NCBI GenBank assembly: GCA_963169075.1
Contig: CAUJGC010000187.1
Span: 1-38,484, forward strand
Source: Myxococcota bacterium
GTDB taxonomy: Bacteria; Myxococcota_A; Bradymonadia; Bradymonadales; GCA-2716585
Direction: 5' to 3'
DNA: 38,484 nt
Positions 23,306 through 31,171 of this stretch are shown here, piece by piece (position 1 is the stretch's first letter; the number at the start of each line of letters is the position of its first letter). The notes under the pieces are model-generated. The model worked only from the letters and a program-made list of their open reading frames with translations, was not told the origin of the DNA and did no database searches. The position numbers and the translations under genes were made by a program.

Positions 23306-24877
23306 ATGACGAGCAACCTGGAGAGCCGCAAGGCCGACCACCACAGCGCGGTCGCACACTACGGTAAAAAATCCGTCGAGGCGCTGGAGATCCTGATCGA
23401 CGCCGCGGCCTCCCCCCAGGAGGACCAGCAGGCGTGGGCCTGGCGCCAGCTCAAGGCGCTCAAGGGGCACCTGGGCACCGACGACGCCGCGCGGGCGATC
23501 CAGCGCCTCGACGACGCCCTCCAGAGCGAGGAAGAGGCCCGCGCCGTCACCGCCGCGCGCCTGCTCTGGCACCTCATGGAGCAGACGCGCCTCGCGGAGG
23601 GCGCCCTCTTGCTGGAGGTCATCGAGCGCGCCTGGCGCGACCCCCGCCCCAGCGTCGCCTTCCGGGCCTCGGAGCCTGCGCGCTACAGCCTGCCCCGAGT
23701 CAACGCCCGCATCATCAAGCCGGGCCTCCTCGCGGCGCTGGCGGACCTCATCCGACGCGCCAAAGGCCAGGAGCAGATCGGGGCGGTGGTCCGCATCGTC
23801 CTGGCCCTCCTGCGAGCCAAGCAGGCCGATCCGGCGCTCCGCCCCGCCATCGTCGAGCGCATGGCCTCCGAGGACGCCGCCACCCGGCGCGCCTTCGTCA
23901 ACGCCCTGGGCAGCGAGCTGCGCTGGAGTCGCCACACCTGGGTCGTCGAGGCGATCACCCGCCGCGACATCCCCGAGCTGGACGCCTCCGCCCTCCCGGT
24001 CATCTCGCGCCTGCCCCCCGAGCGGCGCAGCGCCATCCTCCAGCGCCGCATGCCCCAGGACGCGCTCCCGGCCTTGATGGAGGCGTGCGGCTCCTCCACC
24101 TCCGAGCCCGATCTGGTGGACGCCTGCGCCCGGGCCCTCTGCGATCCCGAGGAGGCCTACCGCCGCGCCGCGCTCCAGGGCCTCAGCTCCTATTGCAGCA
24201 GCTACCGCTACAACCACAGCCAGCACGACCGCCTCCTCCTCCGCCTGCTGGAGATCGCGCCGCCGGAGCGCTTCGAGGCCGCGCTCTTCTTCATGGAGAG
24301 CCTCGCCACGCCGGATCACCCCCTCTGGCGGAGCGGCCATGAGCACGCGGCTCGCGTGCGGGAGAAGCTGGCCGACCCGGAGCACCCCGCCTCAGCCGCC
24401 CTCGCCGCGCTCATCCCCCAGAGCGTCGAGCGCCTCCAGACCGCAGGGCGCTTCGAAGAGGCCCAGCGCGTCCAGCAGCTTGGGCGCCAGCTCCTCCCGG
24501 CGCCGCCTGAGATCGGCGCCTCGCTGGAGGTGGTGGTCCAGGGCCGCGACCGAGGCGGCGAGGCGCTGCTGGACGGCTTGAGCTTCGTATACTCCTATGG
24601 GGAGGACGTGTCCGGTGAGGTGTCGTTCAAGGCGGGCGCCATCGCATGGCGCTCGTCAGGGGCGGTGATGGGCGGCGCATCTTTTGAGGGGGCGTATACG
24701 GCCCGAGCCGTCCGGCCTTCGCTCTACCTCCTCTGGGTCGCTATGCCCTCGGGGGGGAGCGCGGCGCTGGTGCTCGATCTGGAGGCGAAGCGCCTCTGGA
24801 GCGCCGGCGGCAGCGCCGACGCGCGCTCCTTCGACGAGGCCGAGGTCCGCGGCGTGACCTGGCCCAGGGACGCGTGA
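23306..24877 (+). CDS. Alpha-helical (HEAT-like) repeat protein of unknown function
   Basis: The product is 523 aa. There is no signal peptide or membrane segment, so it is probably cytoplasmic. Residues 15-400 are almost entirely paired helices (AWAWRQLKALKGHL, AVTAARLLWHLMEQ, LRPAIVERMASEDAATRRAFVNALGSEL, AYRRAALQGLSSYC), as in HEAT-type solenoids. The last 110 residues switch to beta character (FVYSYGEDVSGEVSFKAGAIAWRSSG; SLYLLWVAMPSGGSAALVLDL) and may form a capping beta domain. I do not recognise a named family. GGAAGG precedes ATG 23306. It is a single gene ending at a strong convergent terminator. Codon choice near 24585-24710 is AT-richer than the rest. Confidence 0.7.
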   Translation: MTSNLESRKADHHSAVAHYGKKSVEALEILIDAAASPQEDQQAWAWRQLKALKGHLGTDDAARAIQRLDDALQSEEEARAVTAARLLWHLMEQTRLAEGALLLEVIERAWRDPRPSVAFRASEPARYSLPRVNARIIKPGLLAALADLIRRAKGQEQIGAVVRIVLALLRAKQADPALRPAIVERMASEDAATRRAFVNALGSELRWSRHTWVVEAITRRDIPELDASALPVISRLPPERRSAILQRRMPQDALPALMEACGSSTSEPDLVDACARALCDPEEAYRRAALQGLSSYCSSYRYNHSQHDRLLLRLLEIAPPERFEAALFFMESLATPDHPLWRSGHEHAARVREKLADPEHPASAALAALIPQSVERLQTAGRFEEAQRVQQLGRQLLPAPPEIGASLEVVVQGRDRGGEALLDGLSFVYSYGEDVSGEVSFKAGAIAWRSSGAVMGGASFEGAYTARAVRPSLYLLWVAMPSGGSAALVLDLEAKRLWSAGGSADARSFDEAEVRGVTWPRDA

Positions 24878-24911
24878 CGCGACGCCTGGGGCCGAAGCCC
24901 CAGGCGTCGCG
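24878..24911. terminator. Bidirectional hairpin terminator, 15-bp stem
   Basis: Bases 24878-24892 and 24897-24911 are perfect reverse complements around CGAA. The hairpin lies between two convergent genes (stop at 24877 plus, stop at 24918 minus), so it can serve both. Confidence 0.75.
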
Positions 24912-24917
24912 CGCGCC

Positions 24918-27900
24918 TCAGCGGCGCCGCAGCGCCAGCCCCAGGGCGGCGCTCAGGAGGACCAGCACCGGCCAGAGCGCCGACCGACCCGCCGGGCGCG
25001 CCGCGCTGCAGAAGAGCCCGTTGCCCTCGATCCCGTAGGCCGTCGCCTCGGGGTTGATGGAGGCCTGGCAGGCGTCGCCCACGCCGTCACCGTCGGTGTC
25101 GCGCTGGTCGGGGTTCTCGACGTCGGGGCAGTTGTCCTCGTCGTCGCGGACCCCATCCCCGTCCTCGTCCTCGCCGGGCTCGTCGCAGGCGTCTCCGATG
25201 CCGTCACCGTCGGTGTCGCGCTGGTCGGGGTTCTCGACGTCGGGGCAGTTGTCGTCAGCGTCGTCCACGCCGTCGCCGTCGCCGTCCTCGATCTCCTCCT
25301 CGCAGGCGTCTCCGACGCCGTCGTTGTCGCTGTCGGCCTGATCCGGGTTGGCGACCCCGCGGCAGTTGTCCTCGCCGTCCACCACGCCGTCGCCGTCGCG
25401 ATCCATGCCGGGGTCCTCGTCGCAGACATCGCCCAGCCCGTCGCCGTCCAGATCGGCCTGCTCGGGGTTGGCGACCTGCGCGCAGTTGTCGTCGGCGTCC
25501 TCGACGCCGTCGCCGTCGTCGTCCGCGTCGCAGAGATCCCCCTGCCCGTCCGCGTCGAGATCCGCCTGGTCGGGGTTGGGGACGTCCGCGCAGTTGTCGG
25601 CGTCGTCCGCGACGCCGTCGCCGTCCAGATCGCCCTCGCAGGCGTCGCCCACGCCGTCCTCGTCCTCATCGGCCTGGTCGGGGTTGGCGACCAGCGGGCA
25701 GCTGTCCGCGTCGTCCTCCACGCCGTCCTCGTCGTCGTCCGCGTCGCAGGCGTCGCCTGCGCCGTCGCCGTCCAGGTCCAGCTGATCCGGATCGAAGACC
25801 AGCGGGCAGAGGTCGGCGTCATCGCCCACGCCGTCCCCGTCGTCGTCCTCGTCGCAGACATCCCCGAACCCGTCGCCGTCGGTGTCGGTCTGGTCATCCG
25901 AGGCGACCAGGGAGCAGCTGTCGTCCGGATCGATGACGCCGTCGCCGTCGTCATCCACGTCGCAGGCGTCGCCCTCGCCGTCCTCGTCGGTGTCCAGCTG
26001 GTCCGCGTTGGCGACGACCCGGCAGTTGTCGTCGTCGTCGCTCACGCCGTCGCCGTCGGTGTCCTCCTCGCAGACGTCGCCCACGCCGTCGGCGTCGGTG
26101 TCCTCCTGGTCGGGGTTGGCGATCAGGTAGCAGTTGTCGTCGGCGTCGTCGATGCCGTCGCCGTCGTCGTCCATGTCGCAGAGATCCCCCAGCCCGTCGC
26201 CGTCGGCGTCGGCCTGGTTGGTGTTGGGGACATCCACGCAGTTGTCGTCATCGTCCGCGACGCCGTCGCCGTCCAGATCGCCCTCGCAGGCGTCGCCCAC
26301 GCCGTCCTCGTCCTCATCGGCCTGGTCGGGGTTGGCGACCAGCGGGCAGCTGTCCGCGTCGTCCTCCACGCCGTCTTCGTCGTCGTCCGCGTCGCAGGCG
26401 TCGCCTGCGCCGTCGTTGTCGGTGTCCACCTGCTCGAAGTTGGCGACCAGCGGGCAGTTGTCCTCGTCGTCGTTGAAGCTGTCCCCGTCGGTGTCCACAT
26501 CGCAGGCGTCGCCTGCGCCGTCGGCGTCGGCGTCAGCCTGATCCGGGTTGGCGGTCAGCGGGCAGTTGTCGTCGTCATCGCTCACGCCGTCGTCGTCGTC
26601 GTCGTCGTCGCAGGCGTTCCCCTGACCGTCGCCGTCGGTGTCGGCCTGCGTGGGGTTGGCGATCAGCGGGCAGTTGTCGTCTGCGTCTGCGTCGCCGTCG
26701 TTGTCGTCGTCATCATCGCAGGCATCACCAAAGGCGTCGCCGTCGTTGTTGGCCTGATCCGGGTTGGCGACCAGCGGGCAGCTGTCGTCGTCATCGCTCA
26801 CGCCGTCGTCGTCGTCGTCATCGTCGCAGGCGTCGCCCTGGCCGTCGCCGTCGGTGTTTACCTGCAAGTCGTTTGCGACCAGCGGGCAGTTGTCGGCGTC
26901 ATCGCTCACGCCGTCGTTGTCGTCGTCCGCGTCGCACACGTCGCCCTCGCCGTCACTGTCGTTGTCGGCCTGGTCGTCGTTGGCGACCAGCGGGCAGTTG
27001 TCGTCATCGTCTGGGAGGGCGTCGTTGTCGTCGTTGTCGTCGCAGGCGTCGCCCTGGCCGTCGCTGTCGGTGTCTAACTGCAAGTCGTTTGCGATGAAGG
27101 GGCAGTTGTCCGCCCCGTCGGCCACGCCGTCGTTGTCGTCGTCCAGGTCGCAGGCGTCACCGAAGGCGTCGCCGTCGTTGTTGGCCTGATCCGTGTTGGC
27201 GAGCAGCGGGCAGTTGTCGGCGACGTCGTTGACCCCGTCGTTGTCGTCGTCCGGATCGCAGGCGTCACCGAGGGCGTCGCCGTCGTTGTTGGCCTGATCG
27301 GCGTTGGCGTTCAGCGGGCAGTTGTCCGCCGTATCCAGGCGTCCGTCGTTGTCGTCATCGGGATCGCAGGCGTCACCGAAGGCGTCCCCGTCGGTGTTGG
27401 TCTGCGCGCTGTTGGCGGTCAGCGGGCAGTTGTCGGCGCCGTCGCTCACGCCGTCGTTGTCGTCGTCCGGGTCACAGACGTCCCCGATGTCGTCGCCGTC
27501 GTTGTCGGCCTGATCATCATTGGCGACCAGGGGGCAGTTGTCGGCGGTGTCCGGGAGGGCGTCGTTGTCGTCGTTGTCGTCGCAGGCGTCGCCCTGGCTG
27601 TCGCCGTCGGTGTTCACCTGCAAGTCGTTTGCGGTGAGGGGGCAGTTGTCCGCCCCGTCGGCCACGCCGTCGTTGTCGTCGTCGGGATCGCAGACGTCGC
27701 CCAGGGCGTCGCCGTCGTTGTTGGCTTGATCCGGGTTGACGATCAGCGGGCAGTTGTCGGCGTTGTCGGGGAGGCCGTCGTTGTCGTCGTCGTCATCCCC
27801 CAGGTCGCAGCGCCCGTCCCCGTCGTTGTCCACGCCGTCCATCAGCGGGTTGGGGAAGCCCTCCAGCGCGCAGTCGTCGCAGGAGTCCATGTCGCTGTCA

Positions 27901-28856
27901 CGGCAGATGTTGCCGTCGCCCGGGTCGTCGTCGCATACGTCGCCCACCGTGTCGGCGTCGCCGTCGCCCTGATCGGTGTTCGGGTCGAAGGGGCAGTTGT
28001 CCTCTTCGTCACCGACCCCGTCCATGTCGGTGTCCACCTGGCAGTACTTGTTGCACCCGTCGAAGTAGTCGAGGTTGCCGTCGTCGCACAGCTCCCCCTC
28101 GTCCTGGATGCCGTTGCCGCAGAGGCTCACCATCCCGCCGCGGACAAAGAAGCGGTAGACGCCCGGGATGTTGACGTTGGACTGGGTGCAGACGTTGATC
28201 ACGTCTGCCGTCCGCGACTCCTCCGTCGCGAAGAAGTTGATCCCATCCCCCGCGTCGAAGCCCACCTGCGCCGGCGTCCCCCCAAGCCCCCCCGTCCCGT
28301 CGGAGGCGTCTCCGGTGGTCCACTCGCAGCGCTCGTAGCGGAACTCCACGTCAAAGTCACCCGGCTCGAAGTCCGCCGAGCGATCCGACAGGATCATCTG
28401 GAAGCTGTTGAGCTTGTCGACGTGCCGCGCGAAATAGCCCACGTTGAGCCACGTCACCACGACGCGCGCGGGCCCCTGCGCGAAGTGGATCCGGTTGTTG
28501 ACGCCGTCGCTGGTGCCGCGCAGATCCACGTCGGCCCAGAAGGGCGCGATCATCGGCTGCGCCGCTACAGGGAAGGGGGTCGGGGTGAAGCTCGACACCG
28601 CCCCTTCAAAGGTGATGTTCCCGTTGATGTTGACCCAGAGGTCGGTGTAGCTGGTCCCGAAGTAGTTGATCCCCAAAGGGAACGCGGTGGCGATGCTCTG
28701 CTGGGAGGACGGCGAGTCATCGCCGCTCAGCCCCACCACAGCCCCATAGCCCGCAGGCCCACCCAGGCCACCGATCAGCGGGACAGCCCCCGCCGGAGAC
28801 GCGAAGAACAAGACCACCCCCCCCGTCAGGAGGGGGAGGTAACGCGGCGCTTTCAT
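24918..28856 (-). CDS. Large secreted NIDO / DUF4215 / thrombospondin type 3 repeat protein with MYXO-CTERM-like tail
   Basis: The product is 1312 aa. Signal peptide MKAPRYLPLLTGGVVLFF..., cleavage near AGA-VP. Residues about 25-240 resemble a NIDO domain (FGTSYTDLWVNINGNITFEG; RVVVTWLNVGYF). CGNGIQDEGELCDDGN with FDGCNKYCQ is a DUF4215 Cys-rich repeat. About 26 thrombospondin type 3 repeats follow (consensus DDDNDGVxDxADNCPLxANPDQADxDGDGxGDxCD). They should bind dozens of calcium ions and form a stiff rod. The tail is FCSAARPAG, a hydrophobic helix and RRR, of the MYXO-CTERM kind thought to be processed by myxosortase for surface anchoring. GGAGG precedes ATG 28856; the longer frame to 28949 is rejected. 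A 165-bp segment is duplicated within the repeats. Confidence 0.92.
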   Translation of the reverse strand: MKAPRYLPLLTGGVVLFFASPAGAVPLIGGLGGPAGYGAVVGLSGDDSPSSQQSIATAFPLGINYFGTSYTDLWVNINGNITFEGAVSSFTPTPFPVAAQPMIAPFWADVDLRGTSDGVNNRIHFAQGPARVVVTWLNVGYFARHVDKLNSFQMILSDRSADFEPGDFDVEFRYERCEWTTGDASDGTGGLGGTPAQVGFDAGDGINFFATEESRTADVINVCTQSNVNIPGVYRFFVRGGMVSLCGNGIQDEGELCDDGNLDYFDGCNKYCQVDTDMDGVGDEEDNCPFDPNTDQGDGDADTVGDVCDDDPGDGNICRDSDMDSCDDCALEGFPNPLMDGVDNDGDGRCDLGDDDDDNDGLPDNADNCPLIVNPDQANNDGDALGDVCDPDDDNDGVADGADNCPLTANDLQVNTDGDSQGDACDDNDDNDALPDTADNCPLVANDDQADNDGDDIGDVCDPDDDNDGVSDGADNCPLTANSAQTNTDGDAFGDACDPDDDNDGRLDTADNCPLNANADQANNDGDALGDACDPDDDNDGVNDVADNCPLLANTDQANNDGDAFGDACDLDDDNDGVADGADNCPFIANDLQLDTDSDGQGDACDDNDDNDALPDDDDNCPLVANDDQADNDSDGEGDVCDADDDNDGVSDDADNCPLVANDLQVNTDGDGQGDACDDDDDDDGVSDDDDSCPLVANPDQANNDGDAFGDACDDDDDNDGDADADDNCPLIANPTQADTDGDGQGNACDDDDDDDGVSDDDDNCPLTANPDQADADADGAGDACDVDTDGDSFNDDEDNCPLVANFEQVDTDNDGAGDACDADDDEDGVEDDADSCPLVANPDQADEDEDGVGDACEGDLDGDGVADDDDNCVDVPNTNQADADGDGLGDLCDMDDDGDGIDDADDNCYLIANPDQEDTDADGVGDVCEEDTDGDGVSDDDDNCRVVANADQLDTDEDGEGDACDVDDDGDGVIDPDDSCSLVASDDQTDTDGDGFGDVCDEDDDGDGVGDDADLCPLVFDPDQLDLDGDGAGDACDADDDEDGVEDDADSCPLVANPDQADEDEDGVGDACEGDLDGDGVADDADNCADVPNPDQADLDADGQGDLCDADDDGDGVEDADDNCAQVANPEQADLDGDGLGDVCDEDPGMDRDGDGVVDGEDNCRGVANPDQADSDNDGVGDACEEEIEDGDGDGVDDADDNCPDVENPDQRDTDGDGIGDACDEPGEDEDGDGVRDDEDNCPDVENPDQRDTDGDGVGDACQASINPEATAYGIEGNGLFCSAARPAGRSALWPVLVLLSAALGLALRRR
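25603..25767 (-). repeat. Near-identical internal duplication in TSP3 region, copy 1
   Basis: This segment matches 26251-26415 over 165 bases with one visible mismatch (ccgtcctcg versus ccgtcttcg). The offset is 648 bp, or 216 codons, so the frame is kept. Other repeat units differ far more at synonymous sites. Confidence 0.8.
26251..26415 (-). repeat. Near-identical internal duplication in TSP3 region, copy 2
   Basis: Partner of 25603-25767. It encodes the same DADDDEDGVEDDADSCPL and EGDLDGDGVADD modules. The match at wobble positions points to recent copying or conversion. Confidence 0.8.
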
Positions 28857-28883
28857 GATAGAGTCCTCCAGGTTGGGTTGGAG

Positions 28884-28893
28884 ATGTAGGCAA
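28884..28893 (-). promoter_or_regulatory. TTGCCTACAT motif upstream of the TSP3 gene
   Basis: Third instance of the TGCCTACAT core, 27 bases before ATG 28856 on the minus strand. It lies in the 119-bp divergent region shared with the CaiB gene. Confidence 0.35.
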
Positions 28894-28975
28894 AGGTAGC
28901 CCAACACCTCCACGCTAGCGCCGTCAGACGGCGCGGGCAAATGTTTCATGCGCTGAATCGCCAGGAGGAGCCACC

Positions 28976-31171
28976 TTGAGCGCCCTGCAAGGAGTTCGAG
29001 TTCTCGACGGGACCCACGGCCAGGCCGGCGCCTACGCAGGCGCCCTCCTGGCAGACCTGGGCGCCGAGGTCGTCCGGCACCCAGGCGTTGGGTGCCTCCT
29101 CCGCGGCCGCACCTGCCTCGACGACGACCCCGACGCCCTCTGGGCCACCCTCGCCCCGCACGCCGACGTCCTCCTCTGGGACGGCCCCCGCGCCCCCCTG
29201 GGCGCCGTCGCCCCCTGGCAGATCTTCTGCCACCTCCCCCCCTTCGCCCCCGGCGAGCCCCCCGCCCCAGGACGCCCCGGACACCCCGAGGCCTGGATGG
29301 GCCTCTACGCTCCCCCCGTCGGCGCCCGCCCCGCCGTCCACCACCTCGGCCTCCTCCCCCTCACCGCCGCCCTCTATGCCCTCAACGGCGTCCTCGCCGC
29401 CCTCCTCGCCCGAGAAGAGAGCGGCCTCGGCCAGGAGGTGCGCTGCGTCGAAGCCGACGCCGCCTACCCCCTCCTCGAACTCAACGCCCTCTTCACCCTC
29501 TCCCCCCCGCGCCGCTGGGCTACCCTCCCCTGGGCCGCCACCCCCTTCATCGGCCCCTGGCGCGCCGCCCGCGGCGGCTGGATCTACGTCCACCTCGGCC
29601 TCCGCGCCCACCTCGCCCGCTTCCTCGACGCCGCCGACGCCCTCGCCCCCGCCGAGGCCGCCCGCCTCCGCCGCGTCCTCAGCCCCGCCGTCCTGGCCGA
29701 GCCCACCTCCGTCGGCTCCGGCCTGGAGCAGCTCCGCCTCCGCCGCGCCCTCCGCGCCCTCTTCCTCCGCCTCGAAGCCCCCCGCTGGGAGGAGGCCCTC
29801 TCCGACGCCGGGCTCTGCGCCGTCGAGGTCCGCCCACCCACCACCTGGCGCGACTCCCCCCACGCCCGCGCCTCCCGACAGGTCGTCGAGCTGGACGGGC
29901 GCCTCGCCCCCGGCGCCGCCCTCACCCTCTCCGCCACCCCCGCCCTCCCTCGCCCCGCCGCCCCCGCAGACCGCCAGGACGTCCTCCGCCGCTGGCGCGC
30001 CGCGCCGCGACCCGCCCGCCGCGCCGCGCCCCCGCCGCACCCCCTCCACAACCTCCGCGTCCTCGATCTCACCCAGGTCATCGCCGGACCCACCGCCGCA
30101 CGCACCCTCGCGGAGCTGGGCGCTACCGTCCACCGCGTCGAGAACCCCCGCTTCGACGCCCCCTGGGTCGAAGCCTTCCACATCGCCTTCAACACCGGGA
30201 AATCCTCCGAGACGATCAACCTGAACTCCTCAGCTGGGCGCGCGCGCTTCTGGGAGCTTGTGGAGGAGCTGCGCCCGGACGTGGTGCTCCAGAACCTCCG
30301 CCCGGGCGCCGCCGAGGCGCTGGGGATCGGGGAGGCGGACGTGCGCGCCCGGCTCCCCGAGGTGATCTACGCCCACCTGACGGCCTGGGGCGAGGAGGGG
30401 CCGTGGGCGCCGCGCCCGGGCTGGGAGCAGACGGCGCAGGCGGCGTGCGGCGTCCAGGCGGTGTGGGGCGGCGACGCGGGGCCGTCGCTCTTCCCGCTGC
30501 CCTTCAACGACCTGGGGACGGGGCTCCTGGGGGCGCTCGGGATCCAGGCGGCGCTCTGGGCCCGCCGCCGCGGCCTGGCGGGCGGGCAGCGGGTGGGCGC
30601 CTGCCTCTCCGCCACGGCGACCTGGATGCAGGCCGCGACCCTCTTCGACGGGGCGCTCCAGCCCTGGGGCGCCTCCTCGCTGGGCGCCTGGCCCGGGCGC
30701 CGCGCCTACCGCCTGGCCGACGGCTGGGCCTTCCTGGAGGCCGCCCCTGCGACGCTCCGCGACCTCCACCGGGTCGAGGGCCTGGCGGCCTGCGGCGCCG
30801 CCTCGGGGGGCCCCGCCCTGGGCGCGGCGCTGGAGGCCGCCCTGGCGACCGCCCCCCTGGCGACCTGGCGCGCCCGCCTGGACGCCGCAGCGCTGGGGGA
30901 GGCCGTGGCGCTGACGCCGTGGCGCACATGGCGCGCGGCGCTGCTGGACCCGCGCGCCGCCCAGCGCGGCCTGGTCCACCGCCGCCACCACGACGGCATC
31001 GGAGAGGTGACCGAGACCGGCTCGCCGCTCCGCCTCCAGGGCACCCCGCTTGTCAAGACCGCGCCCGCCCCGCGTCGGGGAGAGGCTGATGTCGGCGCCC
31101 TCAGCGCGCCGAGCTGGATCCACGCCCAGGCGCGCGGCGCGCTGGGCCTCTTGCTCAGGAGGTGGTCATGA
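28976..31171 (+). CDS. CoA-transferase family III (CaiB/BaiF) protein with two tandem CaiB-like halves
   Basis: The product is 731 aa. Family III transferases move CoA between carboxylic acids through an Asp acyl intermediate. The C-terminal half (about 353-731) opens LRVLDLTQVIAGPTAARTLAELGATVHRVENP, the canonical CaiB start, and has PFNDLGTGLLGALGIQAAL at the position of the catalytic Asp. The N-terminal half (1-330) opens VRVLDGTHGQAGAYAGALLADLGAEVVRHP and is a degenerate copy. Single-domain members are about 400 aa, so this is a fused pair. The start is TTG 28976, preceded by AGGAGGAG at ideal spacing. The stop overlaps the next ATG (ATGA). Synonymous codon choice changes abruptly near 30200, inside the second half. 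Confidence 0.85.
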   Translation: MSALQGVRVLDGTHGQAGAYAGALLADLGAEVVRHPGVGCLLRGRTCLDDDPDALWATLAPHADVLLWDGPRAPLGAVAPWQIFCHLPPFAPGEPPAPGRPGHPEAWMGLYAPPVGARPAVHHLGLLPLTAALYALNGVLAALLAREESGLGQEVRCVEADAAYPLLELNALFTLSPPRRWATLPWAATPFIGPWRAARGGWIYVHLGLRAHLARFLDAADALAPAEAARLRRVLSPAVLAEPTSVGSGLEQLRLRRALRALFLRLEAPRWEEALSDAGLCAVEVRPPTTWRDSPHARASRQVVELDGRLAPGAALTLSATPALPRPAAPADRQDVLRRWRAAPRPARRAAPPPHPLHNLRVLDLTQVIAGPTAARTLAELGATVHRVENPRFDAPWVEAFHIAFNTGKSSETINLNSSAGRARFWELVEELRPDVVLQNLRPGAAEALGIGEADVRARLPEVIYAHLTAWGEEGPWAPRPGWEQTAQAACGVQAVWGGDAGPSLFPLPFNDLGTGLLGALGIQAALWARRRGLAGGQRVGACLSATATWMQAATLFDGALQPWGASSLGAWPGRRAYRLADGWAFLEAAPATLRDLHRVEGLAACGAASGGPALGAALEAALATAPLATWRARLDAAALGEAVALTPWRTWRAALLDPRAAQRGLVHRRHHDGIGEVTETGSPLRLQGTPLVKTAPAPRRGEADVGALSAPSWIHAQARGALGLLLRRWS

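Noticed and set aside
25054-27972. CRISPR-like short repeated units in the TSP3 region
   Set aside because: Unit lengths vary, the repeats keep reading frame, and they encode calcium-binding Asp-rich modules. No constant repeat with unique spacers is present.
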